Assembly (NCBI RefSeq): GCF_902859765.1 | Contig: NZ_CADIJV010000018.1 | Location: forward strand, 1 to 64,000 | Source: Achromobacter pulmonis | GTDB lineage: Bacteria; Pseudomonadota; Gammaproteobacteria; Burkholderiales; Burkholderiaceae_B | Direction: 5' to 3' | Length of the DNA: 64,000 nt | Shown here: positions 1 to 9,369 of the stretch, piece after piece | Layout: each line of letters begins with the position of its first letter | Position numbering within the stretch: the stretch's first letter is position 1 | Made by a program: the position numbers and the translations under genes | The notes under the pieces: generated by a model | Databases searched by the model: none | The model's input: the letters and a program-made list of their open reading frames with translations, nothing else | Told to the model about the DNA's origin: nothing

Positions 1-1113
1 CAAGCCTGCGGCCGAGTGGCGCGGCCCGGCCGTCGGCTGGCCGGCCGGCGAGGCGCCGCGCAGGCGCCGCCGCAACCGCTCCACCGGTTCGGCGACCAGC
101 ACGTTCAGCAGCGCCGCGAAGCCGATGCTGCCTGCCACCACCAGCGTCATGAACATCATCGGCTGGCGCAACTGCGTACCATCGAGCAGCCAGCCAAAGA
201 ACACGATGACCAGCGCGTGGCAGATATAGATCGGATAGCTCAGCTCACCAATCGCCTTGTCCAGGCGATAGCGCGCCTGGAACAGGAAAGCCAGCGGCAT
301 CAGCGCGGCGAACAACAGCACCGCCAGGCCGTCGCGCACCGTCGGCGGCAAGGCGATGGAAAAATGCGCCAGCGCGTACAGCAGCAGCAGCGCGGTGCCG
401 AGTTCGGGCAGGCGCCGCAGGCGCGCGCTCCACGCCTGCCAGCGCGGCAGCAGCACCTGGTGCGACAGCGAGCCGGCCAGGAACAGCGCCAGTTCGGTCG
501 GAAAGAAGCGATAGGTCCAGGGGTCGCTCCTGCCGATGCCGCTGGCCACCAGCGCCACGCGCAATGCCAATGAGGCCAGCAGCAGGAGCAGCAGGCGTCG
601 TGGCGAATGCAGCACGAAGGGCGCGATCAGGTAGAAGCTCAATTCCACGCCCAGCGTCCAGGCCTGCGGCACCAGCAGGCCCTGGTACAGCGGCACGTCG
701 CTGTGCGCGAAACTGCCGGTAAAGGCCAGCGCGCCGTGTTCGATGCCGAAGAACATCAGCCAGTCCTGTCCCAGGATCAGCAGGTTCGACAGCGCCAGGT
801 ACACGGTTGCGGTCAGCGGCAGGCCGTCATAGATGCGCCAGAACGGCGACTCGCCGGCGCCGGCATAAGCCAACAGCGTCAATGCGGCCACCACCAGGTA
901 GACGGGATACAGACGCAGCGCGCGGTTGGCGTAGAACCGGCCCGGCGCGCCCTGGTAGTGGTCGGTGGCGGTAAGCACGTAGGAAATCAGGAAACCCGAG
1001 ATCACGTAGAAAAGCTGCACCGCCAGGCGTCCGCCCACCAGCCGGTCGGTGGCGGCGCCGCCCAGGTGGTCCAGTACGACAGACAGCGCCAGCAAGGTTC
1101 TCAGCATGCCCAT
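1..1113 (-). CDS. OafA/YrhL-type membrane acyltransferase (acyltransferase family 3), C-terminus cut by window edge
   Basis: The frame is open from an ATG at 1113 to the left edge without a stop (371 codons visible), so the end is missing. The N-terminus reads MGMLRTLLALSVVLDHLGG; the LDHL histidine is where family-3 acyltransferases carry their catalytic His. It is followed by VQLFYVISGFLISYV, the usual second membrane segment. About ten hydrophobic segments follow. Family members move acetyl or other acyl groups onto lipopolysaccharide, peptidoglycan or exported glycans at the inner membrane. A GGAG lies 9 bases before the ATG. The substrate cannot be told from sequence. The tail visible here is proline/alanine-rich, so little is probably missing. 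Confidence 0.88.
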   Translation of the reverse strand, partial: MGMLRTLLALSVVLDHLGGAATDRLVGGRLAVQLFYVISGFLISYVLTATDHYQGAPGRFYANRALRLYPVYLVVAALTLLAYAGAGESPFWRIYDGLPLTATVYLALSNLLILGQDWLMFFGIEHGALAFTGSFAHSDVPLYQGLLVPQAWTLGVELSFYLIAPFVLHSPRRLLLLLLASLALRVALVASGIGRSDPWTYRFFPTELALFLAGSLSHQVLLPRWQAWSARLRRLPELGTALLLLYALAHFSIALPPTVRDGLAVLLFAALMPLAFLFQARYRLDKAIGELSYPIYICHALVIVFFGWLLDGTQLRQPMMFMTLVVAGSIGFAALLNVLVAEPVERLRRRLRGASPAGQPTAGPRHSAAGL

Positions 1114-1358
1114 CGCCGTGTCTCCGGAAATTGTTGTCGTCGCCCGAGGCTGTTGCCGGCCAGGCGCGAAGCGTCAATCGATTCTGCGCGCCCGGGCGGC
1201 CCGCCGCCATGCGGCATTCGATGCAACCCCTCCGGCGCGCGGTTTAGCGCGCCCGGCGCGATGTGCTGCTTTGGGATTCGGCTGTCGGGATGAGGCGCGG
1301 GACGGGGCCTGCCCAGGGCGGTTACAGTCGAGGGAGTGTCTTTTCTGGAGGGCTGTCC

Positions 1359-1889
1359 ATGTCTACTTTCCTGTCTTCGCGATATCGCCTGGCCGGTGTC
1401 TGCGCGCTGGCCATGGCGCTGGCGGGCTGCGCCGGATCGACCGCAGGCGCGCGTCCCCAGGGCGCCGCTGCCGCCAACGCGGCCAGCAGCGCCGATTCGC
1501 TGGCCCAGACCAGCTGGGAGCTGGTGCGCTGGACGCAGCCCGGCGGCGCCCTGCGCGAGATTCCGCACGGCGACAATGGCGAACCGATCCGCCTGACATT
1601 CCTGGCGCAAGGCAGGCAGTACCGGACCGAAGGTTTCTCGGGTTGCAACCGCTACATGGGCCGCTACCAGCTCCAGGGCGGCAAGCTGTCGATCGAGGCG
1701 CGCGCCGCCACCCGCATGGCGTGCGTGCCGGCGGCCCGCGCCGCGCTCGAGAACGACTATCTGCGCGGCCTGGGCGCGATCGACTCGTTCACGCTGGACA
1801 GCGGCGGCGCGCCGCGCCATTTGAGCTTCAATCTGCGCGGTGGCGACGTCCTGGAATTCGAGCGCCGCCAGGATCCGCCGACGCCCTGA
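1359..1889 (+). CDS. META-domain lipoprotein (HslJ-like), copy 1
   Basis: 176 residues. The start at 1359 has GGAGG 8 bases upstream and gives a lipoprotein signal peptide with lipobox LAGC (Cys near residue 24), so the protein is probably anchored in the outer or inner membrane. The mature part is one META domain: an AQTSWELVRW opening, then FSGCNRYMGRY and a second Cys in RMACVP, which probably form a disulfide. META/HslJ proteins are small envelope proteins linked to heat or novobiocin tolerance in E. coli; their biochemical role is unclear. The next gene is a paralogue with the same opening, so this is a local duplication. The product name is secure at domain level only. Confidence 0.87.
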   Translation: MSTFLSSRYRLAGVCALAMALAGCAGSTAGARPQGAAAANAASSADSLAQTSWELVRWTQPGGALREIPHGDNGEPIRLTFLAQGRQYRTEGFSGCNRYMGRYQLQGGKLSIEARAATRMACVPAARAALENDYLRGLGAIDSFTLDSGGAPRHLSFNLRGGDVLEFERRQDPPTP

Positions 1890-1972
1890 AACCGGCGCCG
1901 CGCCTACAATGGACGCTACCGCGCCGTGCGGCAAGCGTGCCGGGGCGCCCTGGTTTTCCACGGGAGATATCG

Positions 1973-2767
1973 ATGTTCTTGTCCTCTTCCTGGCGCTGGA
2001 TCGCGCCTTGCGCGCTGGGCCTGGTGCTGGCGGCCTGCGCGGCGCCGCCGCGCGGCGCGGACGGGCGCGACCCGCGCTTCCAGCCGGCCGCCGCCTCCGA
2101 CGTGCTGGCGCAGACCAACTGGGAGCTGGCACGCTGGACCCGCCCGGGCGGCGCGCTGCGCGAGATCCCGCATCCGTCGTCGCATTCGGTGCCGTTGACC
2201 ATCGGCTTCATCCATGACCAGGGCGCCACGCGGGCCACCGGCTTTGCCGGCTGCAACACCTACAGCGCGCCCTACACGGTGGCCAACGGCCAATTGATCA
2301 TCCCCTCCGGCCCGGTGGCGACCATGAAGGCCTGCGCGCCCGTGAACATGCGGCTCGAACAGGAATTCCTGGCTGCGCTGACGCGCATCACCGCCACCTC
2401 GTTCGACAACACCAGCAATCCGCAGCGCATGACCTGGGCGCTGAGCAACGGCGACACGCTGGATTTCGGCCGCCGCCTCGATCCGGTCGCCGGCGGTCAG
2501 GTGGGCGCGACCAAGCTGGTCTACGTCAACGCCGAACGCGTGCCCTGCAACGCCGGCGCCGGCCGCGCCATGTGCTATCAGGTGCGGGACACCCCGACGC
2601 AGCCGTGGCAGCTCTGGTACGGCGACATCACCGGCTTCGATTTCCAGCCCGGCATCCGCTATCGCCTGCGCGTGGTCGAGGTCAGGGACCCGAATCCGCC
2701 GGCCGACGCCTCGGGCTTGCGCTGGGTGCTGGACGCGGTGGTGGAACAGGAAATCGTGCGGCGCTGA
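1973..2767 (+). CDS. META plus DUF4377 lipoprotein, copy 2
   Basis: 264 residues. The start at 1973 follows GGGAGA and gives a lipoprotein signal with lipobox LAAC. Residues about 40-165 form a META domain ([27 protein letters not shown]), clearly paralogous to the preceding gene. Residues about 180-264 match the DUF4377 pattern: [11 protein letters not shown], a second Cys in MCYQVR, then a Trp-rich stretch and a VVE...[12 protein letters not shown] end. The two-domain order META-DUF4377 is known in proteobacterial envelope proteins of unknown function. The 83-base gap from copy 1 has no terminator, so co-transcription is likely. Confidence 0.87.
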   Translation: MFLSSSWRWIAPCALGLVLAACAAPPRGADGRDPRFQPAAASDVLAQTNWELARWTRPGGALREIPHPSSHSVPLTIGFIHDQGATRATGFAGCNTYSAPYTVANGQLIIPSGPVATMKACAPVNMRLEQEFLAALTRITATSFDNTSNPQRMTWALSNGDTLDFGRRLDPVAGGQVGATKLVYVNAERVPCNAGAGRAMCYQVRDTPTQPWQLWYGDITGFDFQPGIRYRLRVVEVRDPNPPADASGLRWVLDAVVEQEIVRR

Positions 2768-2865
2768 GCCGGCGCGCTGCAGGCCCGCGCTTGACCCGCG
2801 ACAAGCGGGCCGCGCGGGGCAGCGATTACTATTACGGCCTTCGCCGCTTTCCGCCTTGCTTTGCC

Positions 2866-3603
2866 ATGTCTTCCGTCGTCAATATCGCCGCCTACAAATT
2901 CGTTTCGCTGGACGCGTTGCCCGAGCTGCGCGCGCGGCTGCTGGCCGAGGCCGGCGCGGCCGGCCTGAAGGGCACCATCCTGCTGGCCGGGGAGGGCATC
3001 AACCTGTTCCTGGCGGGCACGGCGGACGGCATCGACACCTTCCTGCGGGGCCTGCGCGGCGACGCCCGGTTTGCCGATCTCGAAGTCAAGTTCAGCCACA
3101 GCGCGCAGGTGCCGTTTCGCAAGCTGCTGGTCAAGATCAAGCGCGAGATCATCCGCATGGATCACCCGGCGATCCGGCCCGAGGCCGGCCGTGCGCCGGG
3201 CGTGGACGCCAGGACGCTGGCGCGCTGGCTGCAGCAGGGGGCCGACGACAGCGGGCGCCCCGTGGTCATGCTGGACACGCGTAATGCCTTCGAGGTCGAC
3301 GAGGGCACCTTCCGCGATGCCATCGACTGGCGCATCGACCGCTTCACGCAGTTCCCGGCGGCGGTGCAGGCGCACCGCGCCGAGCTGGCGGGCAAGACCG
3401 TGGTCAGCTTCTGCACCGGCGGCATCCGTTGCGAGAAGGCGGCCATCTACATGAACGAGGCCGGCATCGAGAACGTCTACCAGCTCGACGGCGGCATTCT
3501 CAAGTATTTCGAGGAAACCGGTGGCCCAGGGTTCGACGGCAAGTGTTTCGTGTTCGACGAACGCATTTCGCTCGATCCGGCGCTGGCGCCGAGCAAGGAC
3601 TGA
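2866..3603 (+). CDS. trhO: tRNA uridine(34) hydroxylase TrhO (rhodanese family, short form)
   Basis: 245 residues from ATG 2866 ([12 protein letters not shown]). The N-terminal third is the acylphosphatase-like UPF0176 domain ([12 protein letters not shown]). The rest is a rhodanese domain with the family hallmark [13 protein letters not shown], holding the active-site Cys and a second Cys. TrhO (YceA in E. coli) makes 5-hydroxyuridine at position 34 of certain tRNAs using oxygen. The E. coli protein is about 350 residues; this one stops shortly after the rhodanese fold ([14 protein letters not shown]) and lacks the cysteine-rich tail. That is a shorter subfamily and not a frameshift, because the frame is clean and a terminator follows. 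Confidence 0.87.
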   Translation: MSSVVNIAAYKFVSLDALPELRARLLAEAGAAGLKGTILLAGEGINLFLAGTADGIDTFLRGLRGDARFADLEVKFSHSAQVPFRKLLVKIKREIIRMDHPAIRPEAGRAPGVDARTLARWLQQGADDSGRPVVMLDTRNAFEVDEGTFRDAIDWRIDRFTQFPAAVQAHRAELAGKTVVSFCTGGIRCEKAAIYMNEAGIENVYQLDGGILKYFEETGGPGFDGKCFVFDERISLDPALAPSKD

Positions 3604-3669
3604 GATCGCCGCGACTGATTGCGCCATTCGCTGCCGAGCGCCCGGCGCGGCGCGACCGTCACGACAAAA

Positions 3670-3699
3670 AAATGAGCCCGCCGATCGGCGGGCTCATTT
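3670..3699. terminator. Bidirectional rho-independent terminator between trhO and metG
   Basis: A perfect 30-base palindrome (arms AAATGAGCCCGCC around a GATC centre), with an A run before it and T-rich bases after it. It lies between two converging genes, so it can end transcription from both sides. Confidence 0.85.
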
Positions 3700-3726
3700 C
3701 ATTGGGCGGGTGCGCGGATCGCGCGA

Positions 3727-5793
3727 TCAGCGCACGCGCATGCCGGGCTTGGCGCCGGGGAACGGCTCCAGCACGTAGATGCCGGCGTCGACGGCCTCGT
3801 CAGCATGGCTGGCGGCCAGCACCATGCCTTCCGAGACGCCGAACTTCATCTTGCGCGGGGCCAGGTTGGCGACCATGACGGTCAGCTTGCCGATCAGGTC
3901 TTCCGGCTTGTAGGCCGACTTGATGCCGGAGAAGACGTTGCGGTGGCGGCCTTCGCCCACGTCCAGCGTCAGGCGCAGCAGCTTGGTCGAGCCTTCGACG
4001 TGTTCGCAGTTGACGATCTGCGCGATGCGCAGGTCGACGCGGGCGAAGTCGTCGATCGAGATGGTTTCGGCCAGCGGTTCGCCGCCGGGGATCACGGCGG
4101 GGGCGGCGGGCGGCTCGAACAGGTCTTCCAGCATCTGCGGCTCGACGCGCTGCATCAGGTGCTTGAACGGCGCCACGCGCTGCGGCAGCACCGCGGCATC
4201 GGCCCAGGTGAAGTCGGCGTCGGCGCCGAACAGCTCGCGGGCGACGCGCTCGGCCAGGGCCGGCAGCACCGGCGCCAGCATCACCGACAGGGCCTTGAAG
4301 CCGGCCAGCGAGCGCGAGCAGATGTCCTGCAGCGCGGCCTTCTGCGCGGCGTCGGCGCTGGCGATGCCCTTGGCCAGCACCCACGGCTGGGCCGTGTCGA
4401 AGGCCTGGTTGATGCGGTCGGCGTAGGCCATGATCTCGCGGATGGCGCGGTTGTATTCGCGCGCCTCGAAGGCGGCGCGAATCGACTCGGCCTGCGCGGC
4501 ATACTCGGCCGACAGCGCGGCGGTGTCGCCCGCATAGGCCAGGGCGCCGTCGAAATGCTTGGTGATGAAGCTGGCGGCGCGGCTGGCGATGTTGACGTAC
4601 TTGCCGACCAGATCGCTGTTGACGCGGGCGATGAAGTCTTCCGGATTGAAGTCGACGTCCTCCACCCGGGCGTTGAGCTTGGCGGCGATGTAGTAGCGCA
4701 TCCATTCGGCATTCATGCCGAGTTCCAGATAGCGCAGCGGCGAGATGCCGGTGCCGCGGCTCTTGGACATCTTTTCGCCGCTGACGGTGATGAAGCCGTG
4801 CACGTTGACCGCGTCCGGCGTCTTGCGGCCGGCGAACTTCAGCATCGCGGGCCAGAACAGCGCGTGGAAATAGACGATGTCCTTGCCGATGAAGTGCACC
4901 TGCTCGGTGCTGCCGGCCGGATCGAGCAGGGCGTCGAAATCCAGGCCCTTGACCGCGCAGTACGACTTGAGCGAAGCCAGGTAACCGACCGGCGCGTCCA
5001 GCCAGACATAGAAGTACTTACCCGGCGCGTCCGGGATCTCGATGCCGAAATACGGCGCGTCGCGCGAGATGTCCCAGTCGCCGAGCTTGGCTTCGCCGTC
5101 CTCGGCGCCCAGCCATTCACGCGTCTTGGCCAGCATTTCGGGCTGCAGGTGCTTGCCGCCGCTGGCGTTGCTGCCGGTGGTCCATTGCTGCAGGAATTCG
5201 ACGCAGCGCGGGTCCGACAGCTTGAAGAAGAAGTGATCCGACGACTTCAGCACCGGCGTGGCGCCGGTCAGGGCCGAGTAGGGGTTGATCAGGTCGGTCG
5301 GGGCGTAGACCGCGCCGCAGACCTCGCAGGAGTCGCCGTACTGGTCCTTGGCATGGCACTTGGGGCATTCGCCCTTGATGTAGCGGTCGGCCAGGAACAT
5401 GCCCTTGACCGGATCGTAGAACTGCTCGATGGAGCGGGTTTCGATCAGGTCCTGCGCCTTGAGCGCGCGGTAGATGTCCTGCGACAGCGCGACGTTCTCG
5501 GGCGAATCGGTGGTGTGCCAGTGGTCGAAACGGATGTGGAAACCGTTCAAATATTGCGGACGCTCGGCGGCGTAGCGCGCCACCAGCGCCTGTGGCGTGA
5601 TGCCTTCTTTCTCGGCCTTGAGCATGATCGGCGCGCCGTGCGCGTCGTCGGCACCCACGAAGTGCACCGTGTGGCCCGCCATTCGCATCGAACGAACCCA
5701 GATGTCGGCCTGGATGTACTCCATGATGTGGCCGATGTGGAAGGATCCGTTGGCGTAGGGCAGCGCAGTGGTGACAAAGAGAGTGCGAGACAT
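3727..5793 (-). CDS. metG: Methionyl-tRNA synthetase
   Basis: 688 residues, full length for the dimeric bacterial enzyme, which charges tRNA-Met in the cytosol. HIGH is at residues 19-22 and KMSKS at 341-345. The zinc knuckle uses Cys143, Cys146, Cys156 and Cys159, so this is the four-cysteine class-1 MetRS form. The anticodon-binding helical domain follows. From about residue 585 there is an EMAP/tRNA-binding domain ([14 protein letters not shown]) that mediates dimerisation and tRNA binding. The start at 5793 is an ATG in the canonical sequence [16 protein letters not shown]. It converges with trhO and diverges from apbC. Confidence 0.97.
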   Translation of the reverse strand: MSRTLFVTTALPYANGSFHIGHIMEYIQADIWVRSMRMAGHTVHFVGADDAHGAPIMLKAEKEGITPQALVARYAAERPQYLNGFHIRFDHWHTTDSPENVALSQDIYRALKAQDLIETRSIEQFYDPVKGMFLADRYIKGECPKCHAKDQYGDSCEVCGAVYAPTDLINPYSALTGATPVLKSSDHFFFKLSDPRCVEFLQQWTTGSNASGGKHLQPEMLAKTREWLGAEDGEAKLGDWDISRDAPYFGIEIPDAPGKYFYVWLDAPVGYLASLKSYCAVKGLDFDALLDPAGSTEQVHFIGKDIVYFHALFWPAMLKFAGRKTPDAVNVHGFITVSGEKMSKSRGTGISPLRYLELGMNAEWMRYYIAAKLNARVEDVDFNPEDFIARVNSDLVGKYVNIASRAASFITKHFDGALAYAGDTAALSAEYAAQAESIRAAFEAREYNRAIREIMAYADRINQAFDTAQPWVLAKGIASADAAQKAALQDICSRSLAGFKALSVMLAPVLPALAERVARELFGADADFTWADAAVLPQRVAPFKHLMQRVEPQMLEDLFEPPAAPAVIPGGEPLAETISIDDFARVDLRIAQIVNCEHVEGSTKLLRLTLDVGEGRHRNVFSGIKSAYKPEDLIGKLTVMVANLAPRKMKFGVSEGMVLAASHADEAVDAGIYVLEPFPGAKPGMRVR

Positions 5794-6007
5794 GGTTGTC
5801 GGTCGAGGTTGAGGGGAAAAATGGGTTGGCCGGCCATTTTAGGGCAACGGCGGGGAGACGCCCGGCGCAGAGGGGGGCGGCCCCCCAAAACGAAGCAACC
5901 CGCCGGTCGCGCGCGGCGCGTCTGGCGGGTTGTATCGCGGTGAGCCGGGAGACCGGCCGCTGGCGCGTGAGGCGGCGGCGAGGCGGCCGCAGCCGGTGCG
6001 GCCGCGC

Positions 6008-6283
6008 TTAGCGGACTTCGCGGGCCTCGACGTCGATCACGTCGCCGCGCGGCTGCGTGGCGAACGGGGCGCTGGCGGGCTGGAACGGGCTGGGACGGGC
6101 GCCCTGGCGCTGGCTCCAGTAGGCGCGCACGCCGAAAGGCTTGCCGCGCACCTTGGCGACCACGTACAGGATCGCCACGGCGATCGCCGTGGACAACATG
6201 AAGACCAGCGCCATCGCCATGCCGATCAAGGCCAGGGCGGCGAATAGGACGGCTCGGAAGAAGCGGATAAGAGTATTGGTCAT
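6008..6283 (-). CDS. Small membrane protein of unknown function
   Basis: 91 residues from ATG 6283 (MTNTLIRFFRAVLF). A TTG five codons upstream is a possible but weaker start. Residues about 8-45 are one or two hydrophobic segments, followed by a basic stretch and a soluble tail rich in Pro, Gln and Ala ending DVIDVEAREVR. I do not recognise the family. It stands alone on the minus strand, 101 bases from the divergently transcribed apbC. The protein-like composition and clean start support a real gene, but no function can be assigned. Confidence 0.65.
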   Translation of the reverse strand: MTNTLIRFFRAVLFAALALIGMAMALVFMLSTAIAVAILYVVAKVRGKPFGVRAYWSQRQGARPSPFQPASAPFATQPRGDVIDVEAREVR

Positions 6284-6384
6284 GAAGGTCGGATGCAAAA
6301 CGCAGCGAAAGGTTCCCGTGTATCCGCTATCCTTTAGGGGATGGCGGCCCGCAGACGCCGCGCTGCCTACGGAACCATAGTGAC

Positions 6385-7473
6385 ATGAGTATAACGATAG
6401 AACACATCCGCGCCGCGCTGCGCGGCGCGCAAGACCCGAATACCGGCCTGGACCTGGGTGTTTCTGTAAAAGATCGTGACATTCGAATCGACGGCGGCCG
6501 CGTTGGCGTGGCGCTGGAACTGGGTTATCCGGCCGACGCCGCGCGCGATCAGGTGCGCGCCATCGCGGTGGCGGCGCTGGCCGCCGCCGGCGCGCCCGGC
6601 GCCGACGTGGACATTTCCTGGAAAGTGGCCGCGCACGCGGTGCAAAAAGGCCTCAAGCCGCTGCCCAATGTACGCAACATTATTGCGGTCGCTTCCGGCA
6701 AGGGCGGCGTGGGCAAGAGCACCACGGCCGTGAACCTGGCGCTGGCGCTGGCCGCCGAGGGCGCCCGGGTCGGTTTGCTGGACGCCGACATCTATGGCCC
6801 CAGCGTGCCGACCATGCTGGGCATTTCGGGCCGTCCCGAGAGCCTGGACAACAAAAGCATGGAGCCGCTGACCGGCCACGGCCTGCAGGCCAACTCCATC
6901 GGCTTCCTGATCGACGCGGACGCGCCCGCCATCTGGCGCGGCCCCATGGTCACCCAGGCGCTCGAACAACTGCTGCGCCAGACCAACTGGCGCGATCTCG
7001 ATTACCTGATCGTCGACATGCCGCCGGGCACCGGCGACGTGGCGCTGACGCTGGCGCAGAAAGTGCCGGTAGTGGGCGCCGTCATCGTCACCACGCCGCA
7101 GGACGTGGCGCTGCTGGATGCGCGCAAGGGCCTGCGCATGTTCCAGAAGGTCGAGGTGCCGATCCTGGGGGTGGTCGAGAACATGGCCATCCACATCTGC
7201 TCGCAGTGCGGCCACGCCGAGCACATCTTCGGCGAGGGCGGCGGCCAGCGCATGGCCGCGCAGTACGGCACGCCCTGGCTGGGCAGCCTGCCGCTGACGC
7301 TGGCGATCCGCGAGCAGACCGATGCCGGCACGCCGACCGTGGTGGCGGACCCGGGCAGCGAAGCGGCCGGGTTGTACCGCGCCATCGCGCGCAAACTGGC
7401 GGCGGGCGTCGCGGCGCTGCCCCGTGACATGGCCGGGAAGTTCCCGTCCATCGTCGTGCAGCAGCCGTCTTGA
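6385..7473 (+). CDS. apbC: Iron-sulfur cluster carrier ATPase ApbC/Mrp
   Basis: 362 residues. Residues about 5-90 form the MIP18/FeS-assembly domain (DPNTGLDLGVSVK). A deviant Walker A GKGGVGKS spans residues 105-112, typical of the MinD/Mrp P-loop family. Walker B is in the DYLIVDMPPGTGD region. The C-terminal CxxC is Cys272/Cys275 (HICSQCGH), which bridges a 4Fe-4S cluster across the dimer. The protein carries and hands over Fe-S clusters in the cytosol. tamA starts 3 bases after its stop, so the two are probably co-transcribed although their functions are unrelated. Confidence 0.95.
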   Translation: MSITIEHIRAALRGAQDPNTGLDLGVSVKDRDIRIDGGRVGVALELGYPADAARDQVRAIAVAALAAAGAPGADVDISWKVAAHAVQKGLKPLPNVRNIIAVASGKGGVGKSTTAVNLALALAAEGARVGLLDADIYGPSVPTMLGISGRPESLDNKSMEPLTGHGLQANSIGFLIDADAPAIWRGPMVTQALEQLLRQTNWRDLDYLIVDMPPGTGDVALTLAQKVPVVGAVIVTTPQDVALLDARKGLRMFQKVEVPILGVVENMAIHICSQCGHAEHIFGEGGGQRMAAQYGTPWLGSLPLTLAIREQTDAGTPTVVADPGSEAAGLYRAIARKLAAGVAALPRDMAGKFPSIVVQQPS

Positions 7474-7476
7474 CGC

Positions 7477-9369
7477 ATGCAGTGGGCGGCCCGGGCCTTC
7501 TTGGCTGGACTTTGCGTAGTGGCGGGCGAGGCGATGGCCAAGCGCCCGGAGATCATCGTGGACCCGGGCGGCGTGCCGCCCGCCGCGTTGCAGGCGATCA
7601 CCGAGGCGGTGGACGCCATTGCGCGCCTGGCGGAAGACCAGGACGGCGGCGAAATCAATCGCTTGCGGCGCCGCGCGCGCGACGCCACGCTGGCGGCGCT
7701 GGCCACCCAGGGCTATTTCTCGCCCACCGTCACGCTCGAGGCCGGCACCGACATCGGCGGTGAAACCTGGGACATCGGCATCGTGCCCGGCAAGCGCACC
7801 ACGGTGTCGTCGGTCGACCTGACGTTCACCGGCCGCATCACGCGGCCGGAATACGCGCAGCGGGTGCAGAAACTGCGCGACGACTGGCTGCTCAAGCCTG
7901 GCCAGCCTTTCATCAACGCCGACTGGAACAGGGCCAAGTCTTCATTGCTGGACGAAGTCTCGGTGCGTGATTTCATGCTGGCGCGCATGACCGCCTCCGA
8001 GGCCGACGTGCAGGCCGACGCGGCCTCGGCGGCCTTGCGCGTCACCATCGACAGCGGGCCGCTGGTACGCATGGGCGAACTCAGCACCGAAGGGCTGGAG
8101 CGGGTGCCGCCCAAGCTCATCACCCGTTATGTGCGTTACTCGCCGGGGGCGGTCTACGACCAGAACCGCCTCGACGAATGGCAGCAGGACCTGCAATCGA
8201 CCGCGTTTTTCCGGGGCGCCTTCGTGTCGGTGCGCCAGCCGGGCAGCGCCCAGCAGCCCGTCGAACCCGCCAGCGACCGGGCCCGCGCGCCCGGCGCGGC
8301 CGACGTGGCCGAATCCACGCCCGCCGGAGATCCTGCCGTGTCCGGCGCCTTGCCGCCGCCGCCAGCCAAGTACGATTCCGACGGCGAGGTGACCCTGCCG
8401 CTGCAGGTGCGCGTGGTCGAGGCGCCGCCCAAGCGCCTGTCGGTTTCGCTTGGCGTCGACGACGAGGCCGGCGTGCGGCTGGAATCGCTCTATCGCCAGA
8501 ACGTGGTGTTCGGCCAGCCGGTGACCATGGAATCCGGTTTCAGCGTCGACCGCCTGCAGCAACGCGTCTACACCGATTTCCTGCTGCCGCCGACCGAGCG
8601 CGGCTACAAGGACTCCATCGGGGTGCTGGCGCAGCATTCCGATATCCAGGGGCTGGACGTGACCCGCTACGCCCTGGGCGCCACCCGCAGCCAGGAGCGC
8701 AAGGGCGCCGGCGACAGCCGCGTCACCTACGAAACCCGCTGGGGCCTGCTGCTGGCGCAGGACCACGTCAAGATCGACGGCGGCGATGAATACACGCTGC
8801 CCACGCTGACCGCCACCGGCGAATGGCTGCGGCGCGATGTCGACAACAAGTACGACCCGCGCGAGGGCAACCTGATCGCCCTGGGCGGCGGCGTGGGGGT
8901 GACGCTGGATACCGGCGAGCCGTACACCCGCGCCCGTTTCCGCGCGCAGAAGTGGTGGCCGATCGGCAAGCTGGACGTGCTGACCGTGCGCGGCGAGGTT
9001 GGCCGCGTCTGGGCCAACGGCAATGTGCAGGTGCCGGACGATTTCGGTTTCCGCACCGGCGGCGCGCGCTCGATCCGTGGCTACAAGTACCAGAGCATCG
9101 GCCTCAAGCGTGACAACGCCACCGTGGGGGCGCCGGCGCTGGTGGTCGGCAGCGTTGAATACGATCACTATTTCAATGAGCGCTGGGGCATGGGGGTGTT
9201 CCTCGACGCGGGGGATGCGGCCCAATCCTTTGGCGACATGTCGCTGGCGCTGGGTTACGGCGTGGGCGCGCGGGTGCGCACGCCGGCTGGCCCGCTGTTC
9301 CTGGACGTGGCCTATGGCCAGCGCGAGCGCGACCTGCGCCTGCACTTTTCGCTGGGGATCGCGTTTTGA
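7477..9369 (+). CDS. tamA: Outer-membrane translocation and assembly protein TamA
   Basis: 630 residues in the Omp85/BamA superfamily. A signal peptide (residues 1-about 21, ending GEAMA) is followed by three POTRA-like repeats to about residue 320, with a low-complexity Pro/Ala linker near 265-300. The C-terminal half is a 16-strand surface-antigen (D15) barrel with FRTGGARSIRGYKYQSIG, which carries the conserved RGY loop, and it ends in a terminal Phe (LHFSLGIAF) as BAM substrates do. With TamB it helps insert certain outer-membrane proteins and has been tied to phospholipid transport. tamB overlaps its stop codon. Confidence 0.93.
   Translation: MQWAARAFLAGLCVVAGEAMAKRPEIIVDPGGVPPAALQAITEAVDAIARLAEDQDGGEINRLRRRARDATLAALATQGYFSPTVTLEAGTDIGGETWDIGIVPGKRTTVSSVDLTFTGRITRPEYAQRVQKLRDDWLLKPGQPFINADWNRAKSSLLDEVSVRDFMLARMTASEADVQADAASAALRVTIDSGPLVRMGELSTEGLERVPPKLITRYVRYSPGAVYDQNRLDEWQQDLQSTAFFRGAFVSVRQPGSAQQPVEPASDRARAPGAADVAESTPAGDPAVSGALPPPPAKYDSDGEVTLPLQVRVVEAPPKRLSVSLGVDDEAGVRLESLYRQNVVFGQPVTMESGFSVDRLQQRVYTDFLLPPTERGYKDSIGVLAQHSDIQGLDVTRYALGATRSQERKGAGDSRVTYETRWGLLLAQDHVKIDGGDEYTLPTLTATGEWLRRDVDNKYDPREGNLIALGGGVGVTLDTGEPYTRARFRAQKWWPIGKLDVLTVRGEVGRVWANGNVQVPDDFGFRTGGARSIRGYKYQSIGLKRDNATVGAPALVVGSVEYDHYFNERWGMGVFLDAGDAAQSFGDMSLALGYGVGARVRTPAGPLFLDVAYGQRERDLRLHFSLGIAF

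Noticed and set aside
16-1293. Plus-strand open frames across the acyltransferase
   Set aside because: Gln/Arg-rich shadow; the minus frame gives membrane helices and the family motifs.
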